Source of the DNA: Lachnospiraceae bacterium
Lineage (GTDB): Bacteria; Bacillota; Clostridia; Lachnospirales; Lachnospiraceae
Length of the DNA stretch: 64,000 nucleotides
Assembly (NCBI GenBank): GCA_902363665.1
Contig: CABJAW010000002.1
Coordinates: forward strand, 124,001 to 188,000
Direction of reading: 5' to 3'
Shown: positions 33,527 to 44,000 of the stretch, piece after piece
Layout: the number at the start of each line of letters is the position of its first letter
Position numbering within the stretch: the stretch's first letter is position 1
Program-made: the position numbers and the translations under genes
The notes under the pieces: model-generated
What the model was told of the DNA's origin: nothing
The model's input: the letters and a program-made list of their open reading frames with translations, nothing else
Databases searched by the model: none

Positions 33527-34504
33527 TCAGAACACAGGCTGCTTTGAACTATGAGTCACGTAGTCGAAGAACAGAGGGGTGCCGCCGGTGTGGAGAAACA
33601 GGATTCTGCTGTCCCGGACAGCGGCATCACGCACATATTCTGTCATTCCCCAGAATGCTTTTGCTGTATAGATCGGATCAAGCGGGATTCCGTTGGTCAG
33701 ATACTGCTCACGGATACACGCTTCCACGCGTGCATCATACTTTCCATAGCCATCCTGGCGATATGCGTCAAGCAGATGGATTTCCGCGGAAAGATCCTCC
33801 GGCATCCGCTCCCGCACCCCGGGATGCTCCGCAAAATACGCACGTATTCCTTCCTCGATCACCTGATACGCACGTGTTGTCTCACGCGAGGAGATCATCA
33901 CGCCTATGATCTTTTTCCCGTCTCCTGCCAGAAGATGCCCGCAGGTCAGCCCTGTCTGCGTCGCCCCCGTCCCGCATGGGCAGAAAATATAGTCAAATGT
34001 GAGGCCGGACTCCTGCTCCTGGCGAAGAATCTCTCCGTAAGCCTCTGCATACGCCCTCGCCGCGGCTCCTTCGTTTCCTTTCCCGTACCTGTCACCGTAA
34101 ATATAGTACGGAACTCCTCCGGATTCCTGAATTTCCTTCATCACCCGCTCTACCGTCTGTGCAATTTCATTCTTCGCACAGTTTACGATTTTTGTCCCCG
34201 TCCATTCGATCAGATGTGTGTTATTCGTCGGAGCACTGTCCTCTCCGTCTTCATGGGAACAGATCATGATACATTTTGTCCCGCGGCTGAAACAGAGATC
34301 CGAAAGCACACGGCACAGATTTGAGTGACGGCTTCCATAAATAATCATCGTATCGCCGCCCTTTGCCTTCATATCCTGATAAAAGGCTTCTGCAATACGC
34401 ACCTTATTGCCGCCGATCGAAAACGGAAGCAGGTCATCCCGTTTGATATAAAATTCATTTCCGGCAGGATCATCCATTGCCAGACGCTGAATAATGGTAT
34501 CCAT
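33527..34504 (-). CDS. PLP-dependent enzyme of the ACC deaminase/D-cysteine desulfhydrase family
   Basis: A 325-residue fold-II PLP enzyme. The N-terminal FYIKRDDLLPFSIGGNKVR carries the PLP lysine typical of this family. YGSRHSNLCRVLSDLCF contains the second conserved segment, and FCPCGTGATQTGLTCG is the phosphate-binding Gly loop. The C-terminal LDPIYTAKAFWGM and LFLHTGGTPLFFDY also match. Members deaminate ACC or release sulfide from D-Cys, while many remain unassigned. It is the first gene of the glycosyltransferase/ATP-grasp/SMR operon (promoter at 34556-34584), so a biosynthetic role that supplies an amino acid for that pathway is plausible but not proven. Confidence 0.88.
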   Translation of the reverse strand: MDTIIQRLAMDDPAGNEFYIKRDDLLPFSIGGNKVRIAEAFYQDMKAKGGDTMIIYGSRHSNLCRVLSDLCFSRGTKCIMICSHEDGEDSAPTNNTHLIEWTGTKIVNCAKNEIAQTVERVMKEIQESGGVPYYIYGDRYGKGNEGAAARAYAEAYGEILRQEQESGLTFDYIFCPCGTGATQTGLTCGHLLAGDGKKIIGVMISSRETTRAYQVIEEGIRAYFAEHPGVRERMPEDLSAEIHLLDAYRQDGYGKYDARVEACIREQYLTNGIPLDPIYTAKAFWGMTEYVRDAAVRDSRILFLHTGGTPLFFDYVTHSSKQPVF

Positions 34505-34555
34505 ATTTCATTTCCTCATTTTCTCGTTTTTACAGCACTTGATGTTTTCTTTACG

Positions 34556-34584
34556 ATTATAATGCATTTTGACAGCAAGCGCAA
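34556..34584 (-). promoter_or_regulatory. Promoter of the PLP-GT2-ATP-grasp-SMR operon
   Basis: TTGCGC at 34584-34579, 17-bp spacer, TATAAT at 34561-34556, about 52 bp before the PLP gene. The -35/-10 pair is the same as at the ltaE promoter. Confidence 0.7.
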
Positions 34585-34591
34585 GGAATAC

Positions 34592-34644
34592 AAAAAAACA
34601 GGCCACAGACCCGCCTGCACTGCTTCGCAGCTCCTGTCTGTGGC
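34592..34644 (-). terminator. Intrinsic terminator after the GH18 gene
   Basis: CCACAGAC...GTCTGTGG stem with an inner GCTGCGAAGCAG hairpin, followed by CCTG and seven T on the minus strand. It separates the GH18 gene from the next operon. The string GCTCCTGTCTGTGGCTGATG (34630-34649) recurs exactly at 56622-56641. Confidence 0.8.
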
Positions 34645-34653
34645 TGATGTTAA

Positions 34654-36348
34654 CTATATATTTTTGCTGATGACATCCCATACCCAGCTCTGTTCACGGC
34701 CAAGCACCCACTCGGCAATGCCGGAAAGCTCATACTTGCTGACCAGAGCTGCACGCGCTGCTATGGAATTCTCATCCTCAAGCCATACCTGGCAGAACTT
34801 TCCATCCGAGTCGGTCCACTCCGCATACTGCTGCCCGGTTGACTCGTCGTAAGTCGCGGTCACGCCTTTTTCGGTAAGGAGCGCTTCGATATTGTCCATG
34901 CTGTACGCCTCGCTCGTCACATTTGCCGTGCCGTCCGCAAGCGTCTCCGTGTACCACAGTCTCGTGTAGAACGGGATCGCACTGATGAGTTTGTCTTTCG
35001 ATACCTCGGTCAGCATATTCTGGATACCGGTCTCCTCGAAATCCATCGATGCCACGCTTCCGACGATATCAGAACCGGCATAATGCTCATCATATCCCAT
35101 CATAATCACATAGTCGCAGACATTGCCAAGCTCTTCGCGGTTGTAATACTTTGAGAAATCCATCGGAACCGGCACATCCACAGAGAGGATAATTCCATTT
35201 TTCCGACACAGGATCGACAGCTCCCGGATAAACTGCACGTAATCGCATCCGGCTTCCTGCGCAATCCCCTCAAAATCGATATTGATGCCGTCAAAGCCGA
35301 TCTCTTTCGCCTGCCCGATCAGATAGTTCTGTACCTTCTGTCGTGCCGCGCGCGATGCAAGCAGCGTCGTCGAATCGACATCCGCACTGAAATTGCTGAT
35401 CAGTGCCCAGACCTGCATATTTTTCTTATGCGCCGCCTTTACATAATCCGCATCCGCAAATGAAGTGATCTCTCCCTCGCTGTCCGCCAGGAAATACCAG
35501 GTCGGCGAGATTACATTGACTCCTGTAACATCCGCCGTATCCTCTGCAAACTGACTGTTCATCTCCTGGTAATCGATCTGATGCCATACAAGATTGACTT
35601 TTTCATCGAGATGGATGCTCGTGTACTCCGGTCCTGCGTACACTGTCTCCCGTGTCGTCTGTGTCACATCTGCCAGCTGTTTATTTTTCACATAACCGAT
35701 ATAACCGTCTGCTGTCAGAACCTTTGACCAGGAATCCATCTGCTCCAGTACAGTCACTTCACTGTCCTCCGTCACATCCGTCACGATCGGGCTCTTAATG
35801 CCTCCCTGATAACGTACGACCGTATCTTTTTTGATCCGCGCGGTCGTCACCTCTTCGCTTCCGTAGGTAATCACCACACGTTTCGGCGTCTCATATACCT
35901 GACAGTTCAGATCCGAATACTGCTGCAGAAATGTCATCGACAGATACATCCCGGCAGATGTCGTATGCAGAATATCATATCCCGCGTCAAAGCTCTCTCC
36001 GTCTATCGCGTAAGCGGAGGTATTCGGCGCAATCTCAAAAACCTGCGTCGGTGTCGTAAAAAGCAGGAGTCCGACTGACGCATCCCAGTAAAATCTTGAA
36101 TTCAGCTCATTCTGAACCAGCGTGTAATCGATGTAAACATTTCCATCATAAATCTGCGCGTGCTCCTGCGCAATGTGATCTTCCACTACAATGGCCGCCT
36201 CCGTCTCGCCAAGCTGTCCAAAATACTCTTCGGAACTCATACGCTGCGAGGACGGCATATATTTTCTGATACATACAAACAGAATCGCCAGCATACCGAT
36301 CAGTGCGATCACACCGGCTAAAATCTGGAATTTTTTCTTTACATTCAT
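34654..36348 (-). CDS. Membrane-anchored SH3/GH18 hydrolase (spore-germination YaaH/YdhD-like)
   Basis: A 564-residue protein. Residues 8-30 are a signal-anchor helix (ILAGVIALIGMLAILFVCI). Residues 60-170 resemble a copper-amine-oxidase-like N-terminal domain. About residues 170-230 form a bacterial SH3 fold (DTVVRYQGG...VLEQMDSWSKVLTADGYIGYVKNKQL). The rest is a GH18 barrel with the catalytic DGINIDFEG motif and DYVIMMGYDEH. This GH18 branch cleaves peptidoglycan amino sugars and is common in spore cortex lysis. The closing region (LSGIAEWVLGREQSWVWDVI) is typical. It is a single gene with a terminator 10 bp after its stop. Confidence 0.92.
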   Translation of the reverse strand: MNVKKKFQILAGVIALIGMLAILFVCIRKYMPSSQRMSSEEYFGQLGETEAAIVVEDHIAQEHAQIYDGNVYIDYTLVQNELNSRFYWDASVGLLLFTTPTQVFEIAPNTSAYAIDGESFDAGYDILHTTSAGMYLSMTFLQQYSDLNCQVYETPKRVVITYGSEEVTTARIKKDTVVRYQGGIKSPIVTDVTEDSEVTVLEQMDSWSKVLTADGYIGYVKNKQLADVTQTTRETVYAGPEYTSIHLDEKVNLVWHQIDYQEMNSQFAEDTADVTGVNVISPTWYFLADSEGEITSFADADYVKAAHKKNMQVWALISNFSADVDSTTLLASRAARQKVQNYLIGQAKEIGFDGINIDFEGIAQEAGCDYVQFIRELSILCRKNGIILSVDVPVPMDFSKYYNREELGNVCDYVIMMGYDEHYAGSDIVGSVASMDFEETGIQNMLTEVSKDKLISAIPFYTRLWYTETLADGTANVTSEAYSMDNIEALLTEKGVTATYDESTGQQYAEWTDSDGKFCQVWLEDENSIAARAALVSKYELSGIAEWVLGREQSWVWDVISKNI

Positions 36349-36779
36349 TTGCTGTACCTCCCCTTTCCCGGAATTTTCTGGATACTGCTCCCCTTTGTCC
36401 CGGTCATTATAACAGTTCTTCCAGAGCCCGTCAGCAAAATCAAAGGATCTTTATAAAAAAATAAGAATCACATGTGTCTGGGGAACCGTTGTTTCTGGCT
36501 GTGCTTCCTTTCTTTTTATTTTTTTATCGGCTTCGTATTCTGCTTTCTGGCCACAGCGTTCTGGCCTTATTTTCAGTCCACGTGAGGGAGGTATCGGCAC
36601 CCCCGTCTGCCACTGTGTGTATCACTGCTCCGGTCTACTGCCCTCCGGCATGCTCCGTCAACTAAAAAGGTGCTTTTGTGATATGATTTTCCACTTTTTC
36701 CGTCTCCTTTGCACTGCCCCTGTTTCTGCTGCCGTTCGCTTTGTCAAATTTTACTTGCCTGTGAACGGTAACATTTCAC
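36349..36779. other. Gene-free interval
   Basis: A TATAAT lies at about 36406-36411 on the minus strand, upstream of the GH18 gene, but without a good -35. Otherwise I see nothing convincing. The short plus-strand ORF at 36474-36665 has no ribosome site or protein-like composition. Confidence 0.4.
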
Positions 36780-36808
36780 TTGCGTAAAAAATAGAAATTG
36801 TTTATAAT
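36780..36808 (+). promoter_or_regulatory. Promoter of a candidate small RNA
   Basis: TTGCGT at 36780-36785, 17-bp spacer, TATAAT at 36803-36808. No ORF begins within 240 bp downstream. Confidence 0.65.
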
Positions 36809-36814
36809 GCGTAA

Positions 36815-36960
36815 AAGAAGTCATGAAAGGATATATACGGGAAAGTACAGCATATTGACGACAAACACAGCTGCCTCCTTTCTGAATTAATTTATACGGC
36901 GTGTATATCCTTTCTGATGCTTATTATAAATAATATGTGTCTATTTCGCAAGCATTTTTT
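36815..36960 (+). ncRNA. Candidate structured RNA upstream of mecA
   Basis: From the expected start about 7 bases after the -10, a 14-bp stem forms between GAAAGGATATATAC (36825-36838) and GTGTATATCCTTTC (36901-36914), with one G-U pair. A second CCTTTCTGA in the loop offers an alternative partner for GAAAGG. ATGCTT (36917-36922) pairs with AAGCAT (36950-36955), followed by six T, a possible terminator before the separate mecA promoter. I cannot match it to a known RNA family. It could be a small RNA or an attenuated leader. Confidence 0.42.
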
Positions 36961-37010
36961 CATATTTTTGCAGACTTTCCAGTGATTTAATTCCCGGAAA
37001 CTATTTTTTC

Positions 37011-37040
37011 TTTACATGATCCTGCGAATGCACGTATACT
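37011..37040 (+). promoter_or_regulatory. mecA promoter
   Basis: TTTACA at 37011-37016, 18-bp spacer, TATACT at 37035-37040, 21 bp ahead of the mecA start. That makes a very short leader, so it is less certain. Confidence 0.5.
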
Positions 37041-37060
37041 ATAAAAGAGGATGTGATAAA

Positions 37061-37855
37061 ATGAAAATAGAAAAAATCAATGACCGGCAGATCCGCTGTA
37101 CGCTCACACGCGAAGATCTTGCAAGCCGCGAACTCAAGCTGAGCGAACTTGCTTACGGCTCCGATAAAGCAAAGGCACTTTTTCAGGATATGATGCAGCT
37201 TGCCGCACGTGATTTTGGCTTTGAGGCGGACAATATCCCACTCATGATAGAAGCGATCCCGGTGTCCATGGACACCATCGTCCTGATCATCACAAAAGTC
37301 GAGGATCCGGATGAGCTTGATACCCGGTTTGCAAAATTTACACCGGAGGACAGCGAACCGGACGACGACTTTTCACTCTCTTCCCTTCGGGATAAAATTG
37401 AGGGGGCAGATGATGTGCTCGGACTGATCCGCAAGATCACAGAAGCGAAAAAACAGGCCGCCGCAAAAGCTGCCGCAAAAAAGACTTCCGAAACTGCTGC
37501 TTCCGATTCGGAGCAGGAAGATCCACAGAACGCTGCGGAGACAGAAGAGGAACTTCGGAATCTCACACGTTTTTACCTGTTCCACTCTCTGGATGATGCC
37601 ATCACGGCTGCCGGCGTGCTCGGCTCCGCTTATGACGGTCCGAATACCCTTTACAAAAATCCGGAAAACGGGCAGTATTACCTGATCCTGAAAAAAGCAG
37701 AAAGCTCCGCTGAGCAGTTCAACAAGGTCTGCAACGTGCTTTCTGAATACGCGCTTTCCTACAAATTTGCACCTGGCATGGAAGCCCACTTCACAGAGCA
37801 TATGGAAGTTATCCTTCCAAAGCAGGCGCTGCAGAATCTGGCGCAGCTGCAGTAA
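37061..37855 (+). CDS. mecA: Adaptor protein MecA
   Basis: A 264-residue ClpC/ClpP adaptor. The N-terminal substrate-recognition domain begins MKIEKINDRQIRCTLTREDL and continues to KAKALFQDMMQLAARDFGF. An acidic and Lys/Ala-rich linker follows (KQAAAKAAAKKTSETA...). The C-terminal ClpC-binding domain has LTRFYLFHSLDDAITAAGVL, YYLILKKAESSAEQFNKVCNVLSEY and an HFTEHMEVILP end. In Bacillus MecA delivers ComK and other substrates for degradation. ATG 37061 follows AGAGGATGTGATAAA; upstream ATGs extend the frame without support. Confidence 0.93.
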   Translation: MKIEKINDRQIRCTLTREDLASRELKLSELAYGSDKAKALFQDMMQLAARDFGFEADNIPLMIEAIPVSMDTIVLIITKVEDPDELDTRFAKFTPEDSEPDDDFSLSSLRDKIEGADDVLGLIRKITEAKKQAAAKAAAKKTSETAASDSEQEDPQNAAETEEELRNLTRFYLFHSLDDAITAAGVLGSAYDGPNTLYKNPENGQYYLILKKAESSAEQFNKVCNVLSEYALSYKFAPGMEAHFTEHMEVILPKQALQNLAQLQ

Positions 37856-37917
37856 AAATCAAAGCGGATATTCGCGATCTGCTTCGCAGTCTGACCCGAT
37901 TCAATATTTTTGAGAAG

Positions 37918-37955
37918 AAAAGCCCTCCGCTTTCTGGGGAAAAGCGGAGGGCTTT
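37918..37955 (+). terminator. Terminator after mecA (bidirectional)
   Basis: AAAGCCCTCCGCTTT / AAAGCGGAGGGCTTT, a near-perfect 15-bp stem with T-rich tails on both strands (TTTGTGTTT and TTTTCTTCTC). It lies between convergent mecA and the giant adhesin. Confidence 0.9.
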
Positions 37956-37978
37956 GTGTTTACTTCCCAAATCCAGAG

Positions 37979-38005
37979 AAAAAGCCTCTGCCATCTGGCT
38001 TTTTT
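37979..38005 (-). terminator. Terminator of the giant adhesin
   Basis: AAAAAAGCC / GGCTTTTT stem with a 10-base loop and T-rich tail on the minus strand, about 80 bp after the adhesin stop codon. Confidence 0.65.
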
Positions 38006-38087
38006 CCAAATGACAAAGGCTTTTTTCAGTTAGCTGTTTTCAGTTCTTCCGCATCCGATTTCAGTTCTCACCTATCTTGGTTGACAC

Positions 38088-41000
38088 TTACTCTCTTCCG
38101 CTTTTTCTGCGTTTCTGTTCTGATACAACCAGCAGTGCGAATGCCGCAAATGCGATTGCCATCAATCCTGCATAACCTCCGATCGGTGTGTCGTCTCCGG
38201 TCTTTACGCCCTTCGTCGGCTTCGTGGTCGGCTGTGTCTCGGATTCTGTTTCCGGAACCTCCTTATTGGTGATCACGACAACTGCTTTCGAACGTTCTGC
38301 CGTCAGGTCAACCTTCGTCTGATCAACAGAAACCTCATACTTGAAGCCTGCTGCACCGGCAATCGGATTGCCCTCTTCATCGACCTCCGTCACGTACAGT
38401 GTGACTGTCGAATCCTTCTTGGCAATGTCAACTTTCGTCATTGCGGATGCCTCTGCGTTTCCATTCAGGTCAAGCTCCAGAACATTATACTCTACCTTGT
38501 CTGACAATGTTGTATATTCCGGATCGTCAAAGATTCCTGCATAGAAGACTCCATTGGAATTCTTCGGCTTGCCGTCTGCTCCGAGAAGTTTCTTCGTGAC
38601 AGTCAGCTCACCATGCTGGTAAGGATTGTGCGGAAGCTCCACATTCGTAATGATGACCGATGCTTCCCTGCCTGCCGCTATCTCAACCTCTTCTTTGTCT
38701 ACGCTGACTCCGTACTTGAAGCCTGCCATTTCCTTCACAGGATTGCCGTCCACATCTACTTCAGTTACATAAAGTGTTGTCACAGAATCCGCAGAATCCA
38801 CTTTTACTTTCGTCTGGGCAGTTACCTCTGATGCTCCATTCAGTGCAAGCGTCAGGATATTCTCCTCTACCTTGTCAGAAAGCTGCGTAAAGTCTGCATC
38901 ATCAAAGATTCCTGCATAGAAGGTTTCATCGGAATCTTTTGCCCTGCCGTCTTCCGTCACGAGTTTCTTTGTGACAGTCAGCCTGCCTTCATAAGACTTC
39001 TCTTTGTTTGTAATTGTGACCTCGGCTTTTGTATGCTTCGGATCAATATTTACTTCTGTCTTATCAGCAGATACCTCATATGCAAAGCCAGGCGCACCCT
39101 TTACCGGGTTGCCGTCCTCGTCGACCTCAGTCACATAGAGCGTTGTCACAGAATCCAGTGATTCGATCTGTACATTTGTCGACATTGATGTCTCGGAGCC
39201 GCCTGACATATCCAGTTCAAGCAGATTGTACTCTACCCGCTCAGACAGCGTTGTGTACTCCGGATCATCAAAGATTCCAGCATAGAAGACTTCGTCGGAA
39301 TCTTTTGCCTCTCCGTCTGCACCAAGCAGCTTCTTTGTAACCGTCAGCGTTCCTTTTGCGTAGAAATTGTGCGGCCAGCTCTGAAGCTGATTGTCGAGGT
39401 ATACGACTTTATTCTCGCCTTCTTCCACCGTAACCACCTGTCCGTTCGTTCCGGTAAATACAGGCGTATATACCGTACCGTCTTCCAGTACGCCGGAATA
39501 CATTACATTTCCGTCCGCATCACATTCTCCTGCGTAGTAGGTTCTGCCTGCCTCCAGATTGTCAAATGTTACCTTTCCGGACATTGCGTTTACGATCTTG
39601 ATCTCTTTGAGCTCAGTTGCCGGCTTCGTGCATTCCTTGTCATAGAAGAGACGTACGTAGAAGCTCAGATTCTCTGCAAACAGCTCAAGTCCGTTGTAAG
39701 TTATCTTCTTCTCGATCGTGGTGCTTGTGTTCTCCGACGGTTTCAGCTTATCTTCTACGATGATCACACCGTTTACTACCGATGCAGTCGCAGTCACTGT
39801 GCCGTCCTTTGCAACGGTAAATGTGACATCCGCTGTTACCTCGTAGCCTTCCGGAGCTTTTGACTCATGCAGCGTGTATTCCACGTCTGTCTCAATACCC
39901 TTAATCACATGATTCGTTCCGCTCTCGGAATCCCACTCATCCACGATGTTGCCTGCGCCGTCCAGTACCTGGAAATGTGCTCCGGTCAGCTCTTCGCCTG
40001 TGCCGATGTCCACCTTCGATACTGCTGCGCTTCTTGTGTTAGTTACGTCATAGCCATCCACTTCACTGATGTATCCGTCTACCGGATCCTCGGTGATCGT
40101 GTAGGTGATCTCCTGTCCGACTTCGCCTTCTTTGTACTTCGGAAGATCTGTAAAGCTCCATTTCCAGTCGTCATCTGCGGTTACGGTCTTCGCCAGATCA
40201 GTCAGCTCCTCACCGTCTGCATAAATGCGGATCGTGATGCTCTCCGGTCTTGCGCTCTCGTTGCCGCTATCGGCCCAGGTCTTGGCGCCTTCGATATTTA
40301 CAGTCTCAGGCGTGTGTGTATTCGTCAGGGTCGTGATAATGCTTACTGTCTCAGTCGGCAGAACCTCTTCCCCTTCCATCGGCGGTGCCAGAAGCTCTTC
40401 CGTCTTCGTATCGGTCAGCTCATAGCCCTCCGGAAGTCCGTCCTCCTGCTCAGCCCAGGTATAAATATTCTCCACACCAGCGGTATACTTCGGAAGATCT
40501 TTTACTCCGTCAGACCAGCTGTTTTCTTCATTCAGCGTTACCGTTGCAATCACTTCGCCGTTCTTCTTCAGATCGACTTTGAGTTCTGCCGGACGGATGC
40601 CATCCTGGTTGTCTGCGTCGTCCCACTCTTTCCGAACGGATACGTTCACCAGTTCCGGAACGTGCGTGTTCGTCAGGGTCGTAAAGGTTCCGTCTGTCTT
40701 ATTTAAAGTCAGCTCATAGCCTTCCGGTACTTCCGCCTCTTTCCAGGTGTACTTATTCAAAGTGCCATTTGTGTACTCATCCAGATCCTTGATGATCGCG
40801 CTCCATTCATTGTCTGCACTGAGCGTTACCTTCTGATCCGTCTCTTCTCCGTTCTTCACAAGAATTGCTGTGATCGTCTCTGGACGCTTGCCATCCTGGT
40901 TCTTTGCGTCATCCCAGATCTTCAGAATGCTTGCACTTACCTTGCCCGGTGTGTGTTTATTCGTCAGTGTGGTAATGGCTGCTTCCAGTGTGTCTTCGGT

Positions 41001-44000
41001 TGCTTCTGTTACTTCTTTCTTCGTATCAGTCAGGCTATAGCCCTCCGGCAGATTTTTCTCTGCCCAGGTGTATACGTTCTCTACGCCGCCGGTGTACTTA
41101 TCAAGATTCTCCACAGTGTCGGTCCAGCCGTTCTCCTCATTCAGAGTGACCGTTCCTGCCACTTCCGTGCCGTTTCTCATCAGGTCTACCGTCAGCTCAG
41201 TCGGACGTTTGCCGTCCTGATTGTCTTTGTCATCCCATACCTTCTTCACAACTGCGTTAATCTTCTGCGGTGTGTGGGTGTTTGTCAGGGTGGTGATAAA
41301 TCCAGTGACGCCTTTTCCAGGTGAAAGGATATCATAAGTTACTTCGTTGGTCAGCTCATAACCGTCCGGAATGTTATCTTCCTTCTCGGTCCAGAAGTAC
41401 TCATACATCTGACCATCACTATACTTCGGAAGATCCGATACACTTGCCTTCCAGTCATTTGCTGCGGTCAGTTCTACGGTCTTGACTTCCTCTGCCGGAT
41501 TGGTACCAACATCATCCAACGAGATCGGAACCGCCTGCTCTCTGATTCTGCGCATCAGTGTGACAAACAGCTTCTCCGGCCGCTTACCGTCCTGATCGTC
41601 ATTGTCATCCCAGGTCTTTTCAACCGATGCCTCAATGGTGTCCGGCGTGTGTGTATTGGTCAGTGTCGTAATACCCATTTCATCAGGATCTGAGACTGTA
41701 ACCGTATAGCCATCCGGCAGCTCCTCAGACCAGGTGTATACATTTGGTTCAGCAACTGCGGTATTCTTAGGCAGATTCGTGATCATCGCCGTCCAGCCGT
41801 TTTCTTCATTCAGGATTACGTACTGACCGGTCAGTTCACCGTTCTTCAAAAGATCTACTCTCAACTCCGATGGACGGATGCCATCCTGGTTCTCTGCGTC
41901 ATTCCAGATCTTGCGAACTCCTACAGATACCGTATCCGGCACGCGTGTGTTCGTCAGGGTCGTAACCTCGCCCACCGTCACATCACCGGTCAACTCATAG
42001 CCTTCCGGAAGTCCGTCCTCCTGCTCAGCCCAGGTGTAAATATTCTCCACACCGGCGGTATACTTCGGCAAATCCTCAACTGTTGTTTCCCATCCATTTG
42101 CCGTATCCAATGTTACGGTCTGAATAACCTGGTCATTCTTTTTCAGATCGACTTTGATCTCGGTCGGGCGGACGCCATCCTGATTGTCGGAATCGTTCCA
42201 TGTCTTCCTGATGGTCGCATTGACTACCTCCGGCGTATGCGTATTCGTCAGAGTCGTCAGTCTGCCTTCCTTCTTCGTATTCGTCAGAGTATAACCATCC
42301 GGCACTTCTGCCTCTTTCCAGGTGTACTCATTCAAAGTACCATTCGTGTACTCATCCAGTCCTGTAATTGCTGCTGTCCAGTGATTTACCTCACTTAATG
42401 TAACGCTCTGAGTGGTCGGCTCATTATTTTTCACAAGAGTTACAGTAATCTCACTCGGACGGATGCCGTCCTGATTCTCACCGTCATTCCATACCTTCAG
42501 AACACTTGCCTCTACCTTTCCAGGTGTGTAGCTGTTCGTCAGTGTGGTAATGGCTGCTTCCAGTGTGTTTTCGGTTGCTTCTGTTACTTCTTTCTTCGTA
42601 TCAGTCAGGCTGTAGCCCTCCGGCAGATTTTTCTCCACCCAGGTGTATCCGTTCTCTACGCCGCCGGTGTACTTGTCAAGATTCTCCACGGTGTCGGTCC
42701 AGTTGTTCTCCTCATTCAGAGTGACCGTTCCTGCCACTTCCGTGCCGTTTCTCATCAGCTCTACCGTCAGCTCAGATGCACGCTTGCCATCCTGATTCTC
42801 ATTGTCATCCCATACCTTCTTCACAATCGCATTGATCTTCTGCGGCTTGTGCGAATTGGTCAGCCTGGTGATAAATCCAGTGACGCCTTCTCCAGGTGAA
42901 AGGATATTATAAGTTACTTCGTTGGTCAGCTTATAACCGTTCGGAATGTTGTCTTCCTTCTCGGTCCAGAAATACTCATACATCTGACCATCCTTATACT
43001 TCGGAAGATTCGATACACTCGCCTTCCAGTTATGTGCTGCTGTCAGTTCTACGGTCTTGACTTCCTCTGCCGGATTGGTATCCGCATCATCCGCATCATC
43101 CAACGAGATCGGAACCGCCTGCTCTCTGATTCTGCGCATCAATGTAACAAGCAGCTTCTCCGGACGCTTGCCGTCCTGATTGTCATTGTCATCCCAGATC
43201 TTTTCAACAGATGCCCCGATGGTGGCCGGTGTGTGCGTATTTGTCAGTGTCGTAGTACCCACTTCATCAGGGTCTGAAACTGTAACCGTATAGCCATTCG
43301 GCAGCTCCTCAGACCAGGTGTACTCATTTAAGGTTCCATCTGTGTACTCATCCAGATTGTCGAGCGTTGCGCTCCATCTGTTTTCTTCGCTTAAGATTAC
43401 AAACTGATCGGTTGCCTGACCATTTTTCAGCAGGTTCACACGCAGAGTCTCCGGACGGATGCCGTCCTGATTATTCGTGTCGTCCCATACCTTCTTTACC
43501 GATGCGCTTACCTTGCCCGGCGCGTAGGTATTGGTCAGGGTTGTAATCGTACCGATTACCACATCATCGCTGTTTTTCTCGTCTGTGACAGCTGCGCTCT
43601 CCAGACTATAGCCCTCCGGCATGGTTCCCTCAACCCAGCTGTAACGGATCGGAGTGCCGTTCTCATTTTTCGCAAGGTTTTCCACCTCAGCAGTCCAGTT
43701 GTTGGCAGCGTCTAAGGTCACGGTCTGCACCACAACGGTCTCATTCTTCATCAGAGTAACTGTGAGATCCTGCGGACGCTTGCCATCCTGATTGTCTGCA
43801 TCGTCCCATACCTTGACAACCGTTGCATTTACCGTCTCCGGTGTATGCGTGTTCGTCAGGATTGTCTTGCTTGTGTCTTCACTGTCATATCCTGTCGTCA
43901 GAGTATAGCCCTCCGGCACATTCTCTTCCTCCCAGGTATAGGTGTACGGTTTGCCATTTACATTCTTTGCAAGACCGGATTTCGTTGCAGCCCAGTGATT

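Noticed and set aside
29428..34504. A true arn (aminoarabinose) operon
   Set aside because: ArnA, ArnB and ArnT equivalents are missing, the deacetylase has PdaA features, and ATP-grasp and fold-II PLP enzymes are not part of arn. Only the ArnC and ArnE/F analogies hold.
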